In this document: positions 51,760 to 60,091 of the stretch, in pieces
Position numbering within the stretch: the first letter of the stretch is position 1
Layout: every line of letters begins with the position of its first letter
Origin: Poseidonocella sp. HB161398
GTDB lineage: Bacteria > Pseudomonadota > Alphaproteobacteria > Rhodobacterales > Rhodobacteraceae
Assembly (NCBI RefSeq): GCF_005870025.1
Contig: NZ_VATA01000012.1
Location: forward strand, 62,001-126,000
DNA length: 64,000 nt
Direction of reading: 5' to 3'
Translations under genes and position numbers: made by a program
The notes under the pieces: generated by a model
The model's database searches: none
Seen by the model: only the letters and a program-made list of their open reading frames with translations
Told to the model about the DNA's origin: nothing

Positions 51760-52610
51760 GCAGTCGCATCAAGAACCGCGCGCATGTGGCGGTCGATGCC
51801 GTCGCGCAGCAGCTGCGCTATTTCAGCGGCTGGAGGCGGCGCGGACCCGGATCTTCGCCGCGCGGATGCCTTGCGAGGGGCTGCGGATCTTCCTCGGGAG
51901 CCGAGGGACGGGGCGTGGTCTCCGAGCGGCTGCAGATCCTGCGGCGCTGGACCGCGGCCGGGGTGATGCTGCCGGCCAGTCCGGCTGCCGCAACCGCATG
52001 CCGCGGCACGACCGACGCCGGGACCCGGGCGGCGCCGGTCTTGCCGCTGGCGATCCACGGCGGCATTCTCGCGGGGCAGTCCGCGATCTCCGGGGCCGCG
52101 GTCTGCATGCTGGGGGCGGCGCAGCGGCCTGCGCTGCGCTGGTCCGGCCGGTGCTGTCGGCGCTGCGCTTCCCGGGGTGGCGGTCTTCCTGCACGCCGCT
52201 GCGAGGGGGCCGAGCATGGGGCCGCCTGCTCGGGCGCGGCGCGCCAGGCGGACATCGTCACCGGCGGCGATGCGCCCGTCATTCCGCTCGCACTGGCGGC
52301 GGCGCCCCTTGTCCCGCCCGGCACGGCGGTGGAGGTGACGTCGGCGCCGCTCGTGGCCGGGCCGTTGCGGCGTCCTTCGAGCGCGGCCCTGGGCGTCGGA
52401 CCGCTGCATTGCGCCATCGCCATGATCGCGCTGCGGAAGATCGCGGGCGCCATCCCGCAGGGCGGGAGGACGCGGATCGCCGGACCGCCCGGAGCGCGCT
52501 GCGCTGCCGGTTTTCGCGGCGGTCTGGCGGTGGCGGTGCTGCCGGCACGGGTCCCCGGGCGGGGCACGGGCTGCCGCAGCCCGCGGCCCCGCTGCGCGCG
52601 GCGGCGGAGA
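51760..52610 (+). pseudogene. Probable decayed LysR-family regulator
   Basis: The DNA has no intact gene but keeps scattered LysR-like pieces in different frames. VAQQL (about 51808) is followed after a shift by RLEAARTRIFAAR (51830), which resembles the end of a LysR HTH (SQQLRRLEAALGTRLF). GRGVVSERLQILRRW follows (51909), then near the 3' end GGLAVAVLPARV (52524) and LRAAAEIRPP (about 52590), like the LGVAVLP and AEI parts of LysR effector domains. Order and spacing fit one gene broken by several frameshifts, next to the FUSC gene at 52611. The reading is tentative. Confidence 0.38.
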
Positions 52611-54494
52611 TCAGGCCGCCGCGGCCGGGGCGCTCTCCAGAAGGCCCGCGCCCCGCAGCTTCCTCACGGCCGCGGCCGCGCGCTCCATCAGATGGCCGCC
52701 GCCGGGTCCGAGGCGGCGCGACAGTGCGGAGAAGGCGCGCTCCGCCGCGGCCGGGTCCGCCGAGAGGCGGCGGCTGCGCGCCAGGGCCAGCCCGGCAGCA
52801 CGGCGAAGCGAGGGGCCGCCAGCCGCCTCTGCCGCCATCGCGTGGCAGCGGAGCACCGCCTGGCTGAGATCGAGAAGCCCCGCCCCGGTCTCCAGCGCCG
52901 CGATCTGCGCCGGGCGCGAGGCGCGGCCCATGCCCGTCAGCCGCAGGCTGCGGTGATAGAGCCGTGCCCGCCAGATGTCCGCATGGCCGGCACCCTGCGG
53001 GTCGGCGGCCAGCGCCTCGATATTGCGCAGCATCGCCCGCACCAGCGCGGCGCTGCGCCGCCGGAGCGTCGGCGGATAGACCCAGCGATAGGCCGCCATC
53101 GCGGCGAAGGGCGCCGCCACCACCGCCAGCCCGGCCCCGACCGAGGCGCCGAAGCTGCCCGTCAGCGGCCAGTGCGGCTGCAGGAGCAGCAGCATCACCA
53201 TGTTGTAGTCGAAGCTCATCATCACCGTCCGGCGATGCCCGACGAAGAGCGGGCCGATCAGGATGAAGGGCAGGGTCAGGAGGATCATCTGCAGCTCGTT
53301 CTCCGCCAGCGGCCAGGCCAGCCAGCGGCAGGCCAGCGCGCCGAGCACGCCGAGGAGCTGGCCGCGCCAGACATTCTTCATCATCCCCGCCGGGTTCTCG
53401 AAGGTCGAGAAGAGCGACAGCATCACCGAGAGGCCGAGCAGCAGGAAGGCCCCGGCATGCCAGCCGGTGACCTGCCAGAGCGCGCCGAAGAGCAGGATCG
53501 CCCCGGCGGCGCGCAGCCCGGCCTCGCGCCCGCCGGGCCAGTCGCGATGCAGCGGGACGGCCGGTGCAGGGCGGCCGGGCTCCGCCGTTCCGGGGCGGTC
53601 GAGACTGCCGAGCGCCAGCGACAGCGCGGCGAGGCGTTCGCGCAGCTCCGCGCCTTCGGCCTGGTTCGCGGCATGGGCGTCGAGCGCGCGGGCCGCGGAG
53701 GCCGGATCGCCCCGGCGCAGCGCTGCGGACGCGGCGGCAGGCGCCCCTGCCGGCGCCTGTCCCTCGCCATGGCGCCAGAAGAGCAGCGACATCGCCGCCA
53801 GCATCGCGGCCCGCATCCCGCGCACCTGCTGGCGCGCGCCGCGCTGCCCGGCGGATTGCGGCTCCAGGCTCTCGTCGAGCGCGGCGAGCCGGGCCATCAG
53901 TTCGCGCTCCGCCTCGGCCGGGGCCTCGCGCCCGGCGACATGGTCGAGGAGGTCGGCCAGAAGCTCCTCGAGCTGGCGGCGCAGAGCGCGGCCGTCGGCC
54001 TTCGGCGCGAAGGCCATTCCGACCGCGGCGGCGACCAGCACCCCGGTCAGCACCGTCGCCATCCGGTCGGCGCCCAGCAGCAGCACCCGGTCGGGATGGG
54101 CGGTGTCCAGCAGCGAGACCATCGCCGCCGTGTAGCCCGCCAGCACCGTGCCATAGGCAGTGAAGCCGCGCAGCAGGTTGCCCGCGCAGGTGCAGAGCCC
54201 GACCCAGAGCGCCAGGCCGAGGACCAGCAGTGCCGGATGCACCGTCATCGCCAGCACCAGCGCGATCCCGGCGCCGGTCCCGGCCACCGTGCCGAGAATG
54301 CGGAAAAGGCTCTTCTCCAGGAGCTGCCCGCGCAGGGGCTGCGAGGCGGCCCAGACCGTCATCCCCGCCCATTGCGGATGTTCGAGCCCCAGTGCCCAGG
54401 CGGCCAGGAAGGCCAGGCAGGCGGCGATCGCGGTGCGTCCGGCATAGGCCATCCGCGGCAGGTCGAAGCCCGCCCGTTCCAGCGCCGCGGTCAC
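52611..54494 (-). CDS. FUSC-family (AaeB/YccS-like) inner-membrane exporter
   Basis: The 627-residue protein has the fusaric-acid-resistance layout. An N-terminal block of about six helices (from MAYAGRTAIAACLAFLAAWAL to AAAVGMAF) is followed by a cytoplasmic helical region (about 175-335), a second block of helices (about 340-480, with RTVMMSFDYNMVMLLLLQPHW) and a C-terminal cytoplasmic tail. It starts at a GTG overlapping the MarR stop (GTGA). Relatives export aromatic carboxylic acids. No membrane-fusion partner is visible. Confidence 0.88.
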   Translation of the reverse strand: MTAALERAGFDLPRMAYAGRTAIAACLAFLAAWALGLEHPQWAGMTVWAASQPLRGQLLEKSLFRILGTVAGTGAGIALVLAMTVHPALLVLGLALWVGLCTCAGNLLRGFTAYGTVLAGYTAAMVSLLDTAHPDRVLLLGADRMATVLTGVLVAAAVGMAFAPKADGRALRRQLEELLADLLDHVAGREAPAEAERELMARLAALDESLEPQSAGQRGARQQVRGMRAAMLAAMSLLFWRHGEGQAPAGAPAAASAALRRGDPASAARALDAHAANQAEGAELRERLAALSLALGSLDRPGTAEPGRPAPAVPLHRDWPGGREAGLRAAGAILLFGALWQVTGWHAGAFLLLGLSVMLSLFSTFENPAGMMKNVWRGQLLGVLGALACRWLAWPLAENELQMILLTLPFILIGPLFVGHRRTVMMSFDYNMVMLLLLQPHWPLTGSFGASVGAGLAVVAAPFAAMAAYRWVYPPTLRRRSAALVRAMLRNIEALAADPQGAGHADIWRARLYHRSLRLTGMGRASRPAQIAALETGAGLLDLSQAVLRCHAMAAEAAGGPSLRRAAGLALARSRRLSADPAAAERAFSALSRRLGPGGGHLMERAAAAVRKLRGAGLLESAPAAAA

Positions 54495-54964
54495 GACGAG
54501 CCCTCCGGCGCGGCGCTGCCGAGCACGTCCTCGACCCGCGCCTCGATCCGGCGGAAGGCCGCGGAGATGGCCCCGAGCGTGGCGTCGTCGATATCGGCAA
54601 GCAGCCGCGCTTCGATCGGGTGCAGCCGGGCGCGGATCGCGGCGATCTCGCGCCGCCCGTCCCCGGTGAGATGGATCAGCCGCGCGCGGCGGTCGGCGGG
54701 ATCGACCCGGCGCTCGACGAAGCCGCTGGCGGCGAGCAGGTCGAGCAGCCGCACGAGCGAGGAGGCGTCGAGCCCCATCCGCCGCGCGAGCTGCGTCTGC
54801 GGGATGCCGTCGCCGCCCTCGGCGAGATGGATCAGCAGGGTCCAGGTGGAATCGGTCAGCCCCTCTTCGGCGAGCTGCTGGTCGATGGCCCGGCGCCAGG
54901 CGCGGGCAAGGGCGGAGAACTGGAATCCGAAGGATTCGCGGAGGGGGGGCGACTCGTGGGACAT
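54491..54964 (-). CDS. MarR-family regulator of the FUSC exporter
   Basis: The 157-residue protein has the MarR winged helix (TWTLLIHLAEGGDGIPQTQLARRMGLDASSLVRLLDLLAASGFVERRVDPADRRARLIHLT), ending with the D-x-R-D/R wing. ATG 54964 is chosen; ATG 54973 and 55000 are in frame but the latter would place a palindromic operator inside the gene. No ribosome site is clear, so it may be near-leaderless. It is coupled to the exporter by a GTGA overlap and likely represses both until an aromatic ligand binds. Confidence 0.86.
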   Translation of the reverse strand: MSHESPPLRESFGFQFSALARAWRRAIDQQLAEEGLTDSTWTLLIHLAEGGDGIPQTQLARRMGLDASSLVRLLDLLAASGFVERRVDPADRRARLIHLTGDGRREIAAIRARLHPIEARLLADIDDATLGAISAAFRRIEARVEDVLGSAAPEGSS

Positions 54965-54978
54965 GAGTTGCATGTATA

Positions 54979-54993
54979 TGCCAATGATTGGCA
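54979..54993. promoter_or_regulatory. MarR operator candidate, perfect palindrome TGCCAATGATTGGCA
   Basis: A 15-bp perfect palindrome (7-bp arms around one G) lies 15 bases upstream of the MarR start, within an AT-rich patch (TTGCATGTATATGCC). Position and size fit a MarR dimer site for autorepression of the marR-FUSC operon. Confidence 0.72.
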
Positions 54994-55439
54994 GTGACAT
55001 CTAATTTTCGCGCCCCCCGGCGCCGGGGGGTGTGGTGGCGGGAAGATGTGCGCGAGCGGCCGGTGGCCCCGGGGCTGTGTCGCGCGCCGTCCGGCAGCCG
55101 GACGGGCCGGAGGGAGGCCATGCCCGGCGTTTCGGGCCGGGTCCGTTTGGGCGCGTCTTGGGGAAATCGAGGCGGCGGGCGCCCCTGAGCCTGTCTTGGG
55201 CGTGCCGGGACGACGCCGTGCAGTCGGGGCTGTGCCGCTGCGCATGGGGCTCGGACGGGGATCGCGCCGGTTCGGGAACCCGCCCGAGACGGCCCGGAAT
55301 TCCTGCGGGTCCCGCTTTCATCTCACCGAGAGTCCCGCACTGTGAAGCGGGGATCTGCGGTCTGCCGCGCCAGGGCACGACGGGACCGATGGCGGGGCGT
55401 TCGGTCCCTTCAGGCAGGTGCACCCGCCCCGGGAACGGG
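54994..55439. other. Gap between the MarR promoter and the Lrp gene
   Basis: No gene is supportable in these 446 bases. A perfect 8-bp inverted repeat, GGGACCGA (55382-55389) and TCGGTCCC (55401-55408), lies 32 bases beyond the end of the Lrp-type gene and may act as its terminator, though no T run follows. Confidence 0.5.
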
Positions 55440-55868
55440 TCAGCCGGTCACATGCGCCAGCAGGATCGAGCTTTCGCTGTTGAGTACCCCCGGCACTTCG
55501 CGGATCTCGCGCAGGACGCGGTCGAATTCGACCAGGCTCGCCGTCTTGATCTCGATCACCAGATCCCAGGCGCCATTGGTCGAGTAGACCGTCGAGATCT
55601 CGGGGATCTTGACCAGCGTGCGGATCACCCGGCGGGACATGCTGCCCTGAAGCTCGACCAGGGTGATCGCCTTGATCTCGCCTTCGACATCGACATCCGT
55701 CTCGATGGTGAAGCGGCGGATGCGGCCCTCGGCCACCAGGCTTTCCAGCCGCGTCTTCGCCGTCGTGCGCGAGACCCCGGCGACCTGCGCCAGCTCGGTC
55801 ATCGAGATCCGGGCATCGGCGCGTAGCGCCGCGATGATCGCCCGGTCGGTGGCGGAAAGGGGGGTCAT
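55440..55868 (-). CDS. Lrp/AsnC-family regulator
   Basis: The 142-residue protein is a standard Lrp: HTH (LSATDRAIIAALRADARISMTELAQVAGVSRTTAKTRLESLVAEGRI) and an alpha/beta RAM domain (GEIKAITLVELQGSMSRRVIRTLVKIPEISTVYSTNGAWDLVIEI). It is divergent from arginase and ornithine cyclodeaminase, and two phased palindromic boxes lie between them. It probably senses an amino acid of the arginine/ornithine pathway and activates the divergent genes (family knowledge plus context). Confidence 0.9.
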   Translation of the reverse strand: MTPLSATDRAIIAALRADARISMTELAQVAGVSRTTAKTRLESLVAEGRIRRFTIETDVDVEGEIKAITLVELQGSMSRRVIRTLVKIPEISTVYSTNGAWDLVIEIKTASLVEFDRVLREIREVPGVLNSESSILLAHVTG

Positions 55869-55878
55869 GGCCGTGGGT

Positions 55879-55918
55879 CCGTCATTTTGCGCAAAGAGGC
55901 CGTCATTATGCGAATAAT
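55879..55918. promoter_or_regulatory. Two phased Lrp-type boxes between regulator and arginase
   Basis: The direct repeat CCGTCATT(T/A)TGCG begins at 55879 and again at 55900, exactly 21 bp apart. Each copy contains a palindrome: TTTGCGCAAA (55886-55895) and ATTAT-GCGA-ATAAT (55905-55918), with centres 21 bp apart, two helical turns. This layout fits cooperative binding of Lrp dimers on one face of the DNA. Confidence 0.72.
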
Positions 55919-55995
55919 ACCGCACGCACTGGCGAAAATGCCAGTGCAATCTGTCATCCCGGCGAGCGAAAACGGTCTGGACAACAGGAGTCCAG

Positions 55996-56928
55996 ATGAC
56001 ACGCACATGTTCCCTTCTCGGCGCCCCGGTGGAAACCGGCGCCTCGCAGCCCGGCTGCGTCATGGGCCCGGCCAGCCTGCGCACGGCGGGGCTTGCCCGG
56101 GCCATCTCCGCGCTCGGCTGGTCGGTCGCGGATCTCGGCGATCTGGCGATCGGGCCGCAGGCGCCCCTGGCGCATGCCAATCCGGCGATCCACCACCTGG
56201 CCGAGACCCGCGCCTGGATCGAGCTGATCGAGGCGCGCGCCTTCGAGGCGGCCCGGGCCCATGACCTGCCGGTCTTCCTCGGCGGCGACCATTCGATCTC
56301 GGCGGGGACGGTGCCGGGGATCGCCCGCCATGCCGCCATGCTGGGCCGGCCGCTCTTCGTGCTGTGGCTTGACGCGCATCCCGACCTGCACACGCTGGAG
56401 AGCACGGCAAGCGGCAATCTCCACGGCACGCCGGTCGCCTATTTCACCGGGCAGCCGGGCTTCGGCGCCTATCCGCCGCTGAAGGCGGCCGTGCCGGCCA
56501 GCCAGGTCTGCATGATGGGCATCCGCTCGGTCGATCCGGCGGAAGAGGCGCTGATCGCCGCGGAGGGGATCGAGGTGCATGACATGCGCGCCATCGACGA
56601 GACCGGGATCATCGCGCCGCTGCGGCGCTTTCTCGACCGGGTGCGCGCGGCGGGCGGGCTCCTCCATGTCAGCCTGGATGTCGATTTCCTCGACCCTGCC
56701 ATCGCCCCGGCCGTGGGCACCACCGTGCCGGGCGGCGCCAGCTTCCGCGAGGCGCATCTGGCGATGGAGATCATCGGCGACAGCGGGCTGGCCTGTTCGC
56801 TCGACCTCGTCGAGCTGAACCCCTTTCTCGACGAGCGCGGCCGCTCCGCCTCGCTGCTGTGCGATCTCGCCGCCTCGCTGATGGGACGGCGGGTGCTCGA
56901 CCGCCCGACCCGCGCTTTCGCCGCCTGA
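55996..56928 (+). CDS. rocF: Arginase (ureohydrolase family)
   Basis: The 310-residue enzyme hydrolyses arginine to ornithine and urea with two Mn2+ ions. Ligands are visible in GGDHS (H99), DAHPDLH (D126, H128, D130) and SLDVDFLDP (D228, D230), and the specificity loop ASGNLHG is present at about 138-144. Length is normal for arginase. It is followed after 29 bases by ornithine cyclodeaminase, and a divergent Lrp regulator precedes it. Other ureohydrolases (agmatinase, formiminoglutamase) are less likely given the neighbour. Confidence 0.9.
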   Translation: MTRTCSLLGAPVETGASQPGCVMGPASLRTAGLARAISALGWSVADLGDLAIGPQAPLAHANPAIHHLAETRAWIELIEARAFEAARAHDLPVFLGGDHSISAGTVPGIARHAAMLGRPLFVLWLDAHPDLHTLESTASGNLHGTPVAYFTGQPGFGAYPPLKAAVPASQVCMMGIRSVDPAEEALIAAEGIEVHDMRAIDETGIIAPLRRFLDRVRAAGGLLHVSLDVDFLDPAIAPAVGTTVPGGASFREAHLAMEIIGDSGLACSLDLVELNPFLDERGRSASLLCDLAASLMGRRVLDRPTRAFAA

Positions 56929-56957
56929 TCGCGGCCCCTTTGACACGAGGACCTGCC

Positions 56958-58022
56958 ATGACCCTTGCCGCCCCCCGTCCCGCCCCTTCGAAGCTGGCCT
57001 TCGTGCCCTTCGTTTCCGTCGACAACATGATGCGGCTGGTGCAGTCGATCGGGCCCGAAACCTTCCTGACCGAGCTCGCCGGCTTCATCGAGGCCGATTT
57101 CCGCCGCTGGCCGGATTTCGACAAGACCCCGCGCGTCGCCTCGCATTCCCCCGACGGGGTGATCGAGCTGATGCCGACGGCGGATGCCGAGAATTACGGG
57201 TTCAAATACGTCAACGGCCATCCCGCCAACATGCGCGCGGGCTTCCAGACGGTGACCGCCTTCGGGGTGCTCTCCTCGGTGGCGAACGGCTATCCGCTGC
57301 TGCTGAGCGAGATGACGGTGCTGACCGCGCTGCGCACGGCGGCGACCTCGGCGCTGGCGGCGCGCTATCTCGCGCCCGAAGGTGCGTCCTGCATGGCGAT
57401 GATCGGCAATGGCGCGCAATGCGAGTTCCAGGCGCTGGCCTTCCGCGCGCTGCTGGGCATCAACCGGCTGCGGCTCTACGACATCGACCCGGCGGCGACC
57501 GCCAAGGCGCGGCGGAACCTCGAAGGGCAGGGGTTCGAGATCGCCTGCTGCGGCTCCGCCGAAGAGGCGGTCGAGGGCGCGCAGATCGTCACCACCTGCA
57601 CGGCCGACAAGCAGTATGCGACGATCCTGACCGACAACATGGTCGGGGCGGGGCTGCATATCAACGCGATCGGCGGCGACTGCCCGGGCAAGACCGAGCT
57701 GCATCGCGACATCCTGCTGCGCTCGGACATCTTCGTGGAATACCCCGAGCAGACCCGCATCGAGGGCGAGATCCAGCAGCTTGCAGCCGACCATCCGGTG
57801 ACCGAGCTGTGGAAGGTGATGCGCGGCGAGGCAGAGGGGCGGCGCGATCCGCGGCAGATCACGCTTTTCGACAGCGTGGGCTTCGCGATCGAGGATTTCT
57901 CGGCGCTGCGCTATGTCCATGCCAAGCTGCCGGGGACGGGCTTTGCCGAGCCTCTGGACATGCTGGCCGACCCGGACGACCCGCGCGACCTCTTCGGCAT
58001 GCTGGAGCGCTCGAAAGCCTGA
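56958..58022 (+). CDS. ocd: Ornithine cyclodeaminase
   Basis: The 354-residue enzyme converts ornithine to proline and ammonia with tightly bound NAD. It has the mu-crystallin/OCD fold: FKYVNGHPANMRAGFQTVTAFGVLSSVANGYPLLL, TALRTAATSALAARYLAPE, the Rossmann segment MAMIGNGAQCEFQALAF and LHINAIGGDCPGKTELHRDIL with the catalytic Asp region. GAGGA precedes ATG 56958. Together with arginase it forms the arginine-to-proline route known from opine and arginine catabolic plasmids. Confidence 0.92.
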   Translation: MTLAAPRPAPSKLAFVPFVSVDNMMRLVQSIGPETFLTELAGFIEADFRRWPDFDKTPRVASHSPDGVIELMPTADAENYGFKYVNGHPANMRAGFQTVTAFGVLSSVANGYPLLLSEMTVLTALRTAATSALAARYLAPEGASCMAMIGNGAQCEFQALAFRALLGINRLRLYDIDPAATAKARRNLEGQGFEIACCGSAEEAVEGAQIVTTCTADKQYATILTDNMVGAGLHINAIGGDCPGKTELHRDILLRSDIFVEYPEQTRIEGEIQQLAADHPVTELWKVMRGEAEGRRDPRQITLFDSVGFAIEDFSALRYVHAKLPGTGFAEPLDMLADPDDPRDLFGMLERSKA

Positions 58023-58029
58023 GGCGGAG

Positions 58030-58052
58030 CGCCCGGCCGCAGGGGCCGGGCG
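58030..58052. terminator. Shared hairpin between converging ocd and blcC
   Basis: CGCCCGGCC and GGCCGGGCG form a perfect 9-bp stem with a 5-base loop in the 41-bp gap between converging genes. It can serve as terminator in both directions; the T run is missing. Confidence 0.65.
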
Positions 58053-58063
58053 TCCCGTTCGGG

Positions 58064-58858
58064 TCAGCCGTAGAACTCGGGCGCCTGCTTGAAGCCGCTC
58101 CAGGCGTCGGGATCGTGGCCGGTGACGACGGTGGCGCCGGTCTTCTCGGCCAGCGCGCGCAGCTTGCCGACCGAGCGCACCGTGTCGACCGTGGAGGCCA
58201 GGAAGCCGGGGAGCGAGCGCTCCTCCCAGTGGTCGGTGGTGTAGGCGGCGTCGACCGTCAGCAGCATCGGGCCGCTCTCGGGCAGGTTGACCAGGAAGGA
58301 CATGTGCCCCGGCGCATGGCCCGGCGAGAAGACGGTGATCAGCGTGCCGTCGCCATAGACGTCGTAATGGTCATCCGCCATGCCGTTGAGGAACTGCCAT
58401 TTCAGCCCCGGCTTGTCGAAGTCCTTGCGGATGTAGCCGCCGGCCGCGAACCAGTCGGGGGTGAAGGCGTATTCGTACTCCGCCCGCTGCACCAGATGGG
58501 TGGCATCGGGGAAGCGGCCGACCGCGCCGGTATGGTCCAGATGCAGGTGCGACTGGACGACATAGCGGATGTCACCGGGCTTGATGCCGAGCGTCTCGAG
58601 CTGCGCGACGCAGCCCTCCTCGGCGGTCATCTCCGGCCAGTAGACGTCGCAGATATCCCCCCAGTAGCCGCGCGGATCGGTGGCGCATTCGACCGCGTTG
58701 CCGCCGTCGATGATCGTGTGGCCCTTCGGATGGGTGATGAGGAAGAACGGGACGGGGATCTCGTAATCGGCGCCCGCGCCCTCGTTCATCTTGATGTTGT
58801 GGACCTTGCACTTGAGCGAACCGCTCTGGAACATGTATAGACGAATGCCGTCGGTCAT
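58064..58858 (-). CDS. blcC: Gamma-butyrolactone/N-acyl-homoserine lactonase (BlcC/AttM type)
   Basis: The 264-residue metallo-beta-lactamase-fold enzyme has the zinc motif HLHLDH (H104, H106, D108, H109) and further ligand segments SPGHAPGH and VDAAYTTDHW. Sequence, length and position closely resemble the Agrobacterium BlcC/AttM lactonase as I recall it. That enzyme opens gamma-butyrolactone to 4-hydroxybutyrate and can also cleave quorum-sensing AHLs. GGAGGAG precedes the ATG. It is the last gene of the blcABC-like operon. Confidence 0.9.
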   Translation of the reverse strand: MTDGIRLYMFQSGSLKCKVHNIKMNEGAGADYEIPVPFFLITHPKGHTIIDGGNAVECATDPRGYWGDICDVYWPEMTAEEGCVAQLETLGIKPGDIRYVVQSHLHLDHTGAVGRFPDATHLVQRAEYEYAFTPDWFAAGGYIRKDFDKPGLKWQFLNGMADDHYDVYGDGTLITVFSPGHAPGHMSFLVNLPESGPMLLTVDAAYTTDHWEERSLPGFLASTVDTVRSVGKLRALAEKTGATVVTGHDPDAWSGFKQAPEFYG

Positions 58859-58901
58859 GGGGTCTCCTCCGTTGGTATGACCGTGAAAATCCGGGCGGGC
58901 C

Positions 58902-60062
58902 TCACCAGGCCTCGCGGTAGAGCTCCAGCGCGTCGTCCTCGGTCACTTCGACCGGGTTGTTGACGAGGAGCCGGGTCTGCTTCATCGCGTCGGTGGCGAG
59001 CATCGCCAGGCTGTTGTCGGTGACATTGACGTCGCGCAGCCGCCGCGGCGCGCCGCTGTCATCCATCAGCTTCAGCATGTGATCGACGAAGGCGGCGGAG
59101 CGGGCCTGCTCGTCGCCGGTGCCCGGCACCGAGAGCACGTCGGCCAGCTCGGCATAGAGCGGCGCGGCGACGCGTGCGTTGTAGCGCAGCACCGGCCCCA
59201 GCATCAGCGCGTTGGTCAGCCCGTGCGGCAGGTGGTAGTGCCCGCCCAGCGGATAGGCCAGCGCATGCACCGCCGCCACCGGCGAGTTCGAGAAGGCCTG
59301 GCCCGCCAGCATCGCGCCGAGCAGCATCTTCTCGCGCGCCTCGCGGTTGGTGCCGTCCTGGCAGGCGGGGATCAGGTTCTCGCCCAGCAGCCGCAGCGCC
59401 TCGCGCGCCAGCGCGTCCGACAGCGGGTTCTTCTTGAATTTCGAGGTATAGGCCTCGATCGCGTGCACCATGGCGTCGATGCCGGTCGCGGCGGTGTGGA
59501 CCTGCGGCAGGCCGACGGTCAGCTCGGCGTCGAGCAGCACGAAATCGGCATAGAGCTGGCGCGAGACCACGCCCATCTTGGTCGTCTCGCCGGTGGTGAT
59601 GATCGAGATGTTGGTGACCTCGGATCCGGTCCCGGCGGTGGTCGGCACCAGCGCCAGCGGCACCCGCGTGCCGGTGACATTGCCGATGCCGTACATCTCC
59701 GACAGGTCCTGGTCCGAGCCGATCATCACCGCGACCAGCTTGGCGATGTCCAGCGAGGAGCCGCCGCCGAGCCCTGCGACGATGTCGATCCCCTTGGCGC
59801 GGGCCGCGTCTGTGCAGCCGCGCACGATCGCCTCGGGCGGATCGGCGACCACCTCGTCGAAGATCGTCACGGCGAAGCCCGCCGCGGCCAGGGCGGCCTC
59901 GACCGGGGCGATCAGCCCGGCATCGATCAGGCCGCGATCGGTCACGAGCAGCAGGTTGCGCGCCGCGAAGCGCTCGGCCAGCAATTCGCCGAAGCGCGCC
60001 GCGCCGCCCCATTCGAGGTGGATGTCGCCGACAGTGGTGAAGCTGAAGGGTGAAAGCGTCAC
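58902..60062 (-). CDS. blcB: Iron-containing 4-hydroxybutyrate dehydrogenase (BlcB/AttL type)
   Basis: The 386-residue Fe-ADH oxidises 4-hydroxybutyrate to succinate semialdehyde in this pathway. It has the NAD motif GGGSSLDIAKLVAV, the TTAGTGSEVTN loop and iron ligands within HALAYPLGGHYHLPHG together with an upstream Asp/His. It starts at GTG 60062 with GGAGGA upstream, between the semialdehyde dehydrogenase and the lactonase. The order matches Agrobacterium blcA-blcB-blcC. Confidence 0.88.
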   Translation of the reverse strand: MTLSPFSFTTVGDIHLEWGGAARFGELLAERFAARNLLLVTDRGLIDAGLIAPVEAALAAAGFAVTIFDEVVADPPEAIVRGCTDAARAKGIDIVAGLGGGSSLDIAKLVAVMIGSDQDLSEMYGIGNVTGTRVPLALVPTTAGTGSEVTNISIITTGETTKMGVVSRQLYADFVLLDAELTVGLPQVHTAATGIDAMVHAIEAYTSKFKKNPLSDALAREALRLLGENLIPACQDGTNREAREKMLLGAMLAGQAFSNSPVAAVHALAYPLGGHYHLPHGLTNALMLGPVLRYNARVAAPLYAELADVLSVPGTGDEQARSAAFVDHMLKLMDDSGAPRRLRDVNVTDNSLAMLATDAMKQTRLLVNNPVEVTEDDALELYREAW

Positions 60063-60091
60063 TTGGAAGTCCTCCCGTTCCGGATGACCGC

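Noticed and set aside
51786-55004. Very long plus-strand open frame (over 1,000 codons)
   Set aside because: It is antisense to the FUSC and MarR genes, which have clear domains and ribosome or overlap signals; long antisense frames are expected at 70% G+C.
58064-58858. Dedicated AHL lactonase for quorum quenching
   Set aside because: The surrounding genes form the gamma-butyrolactone pathway; AHL cleavage is more likely a side activity.
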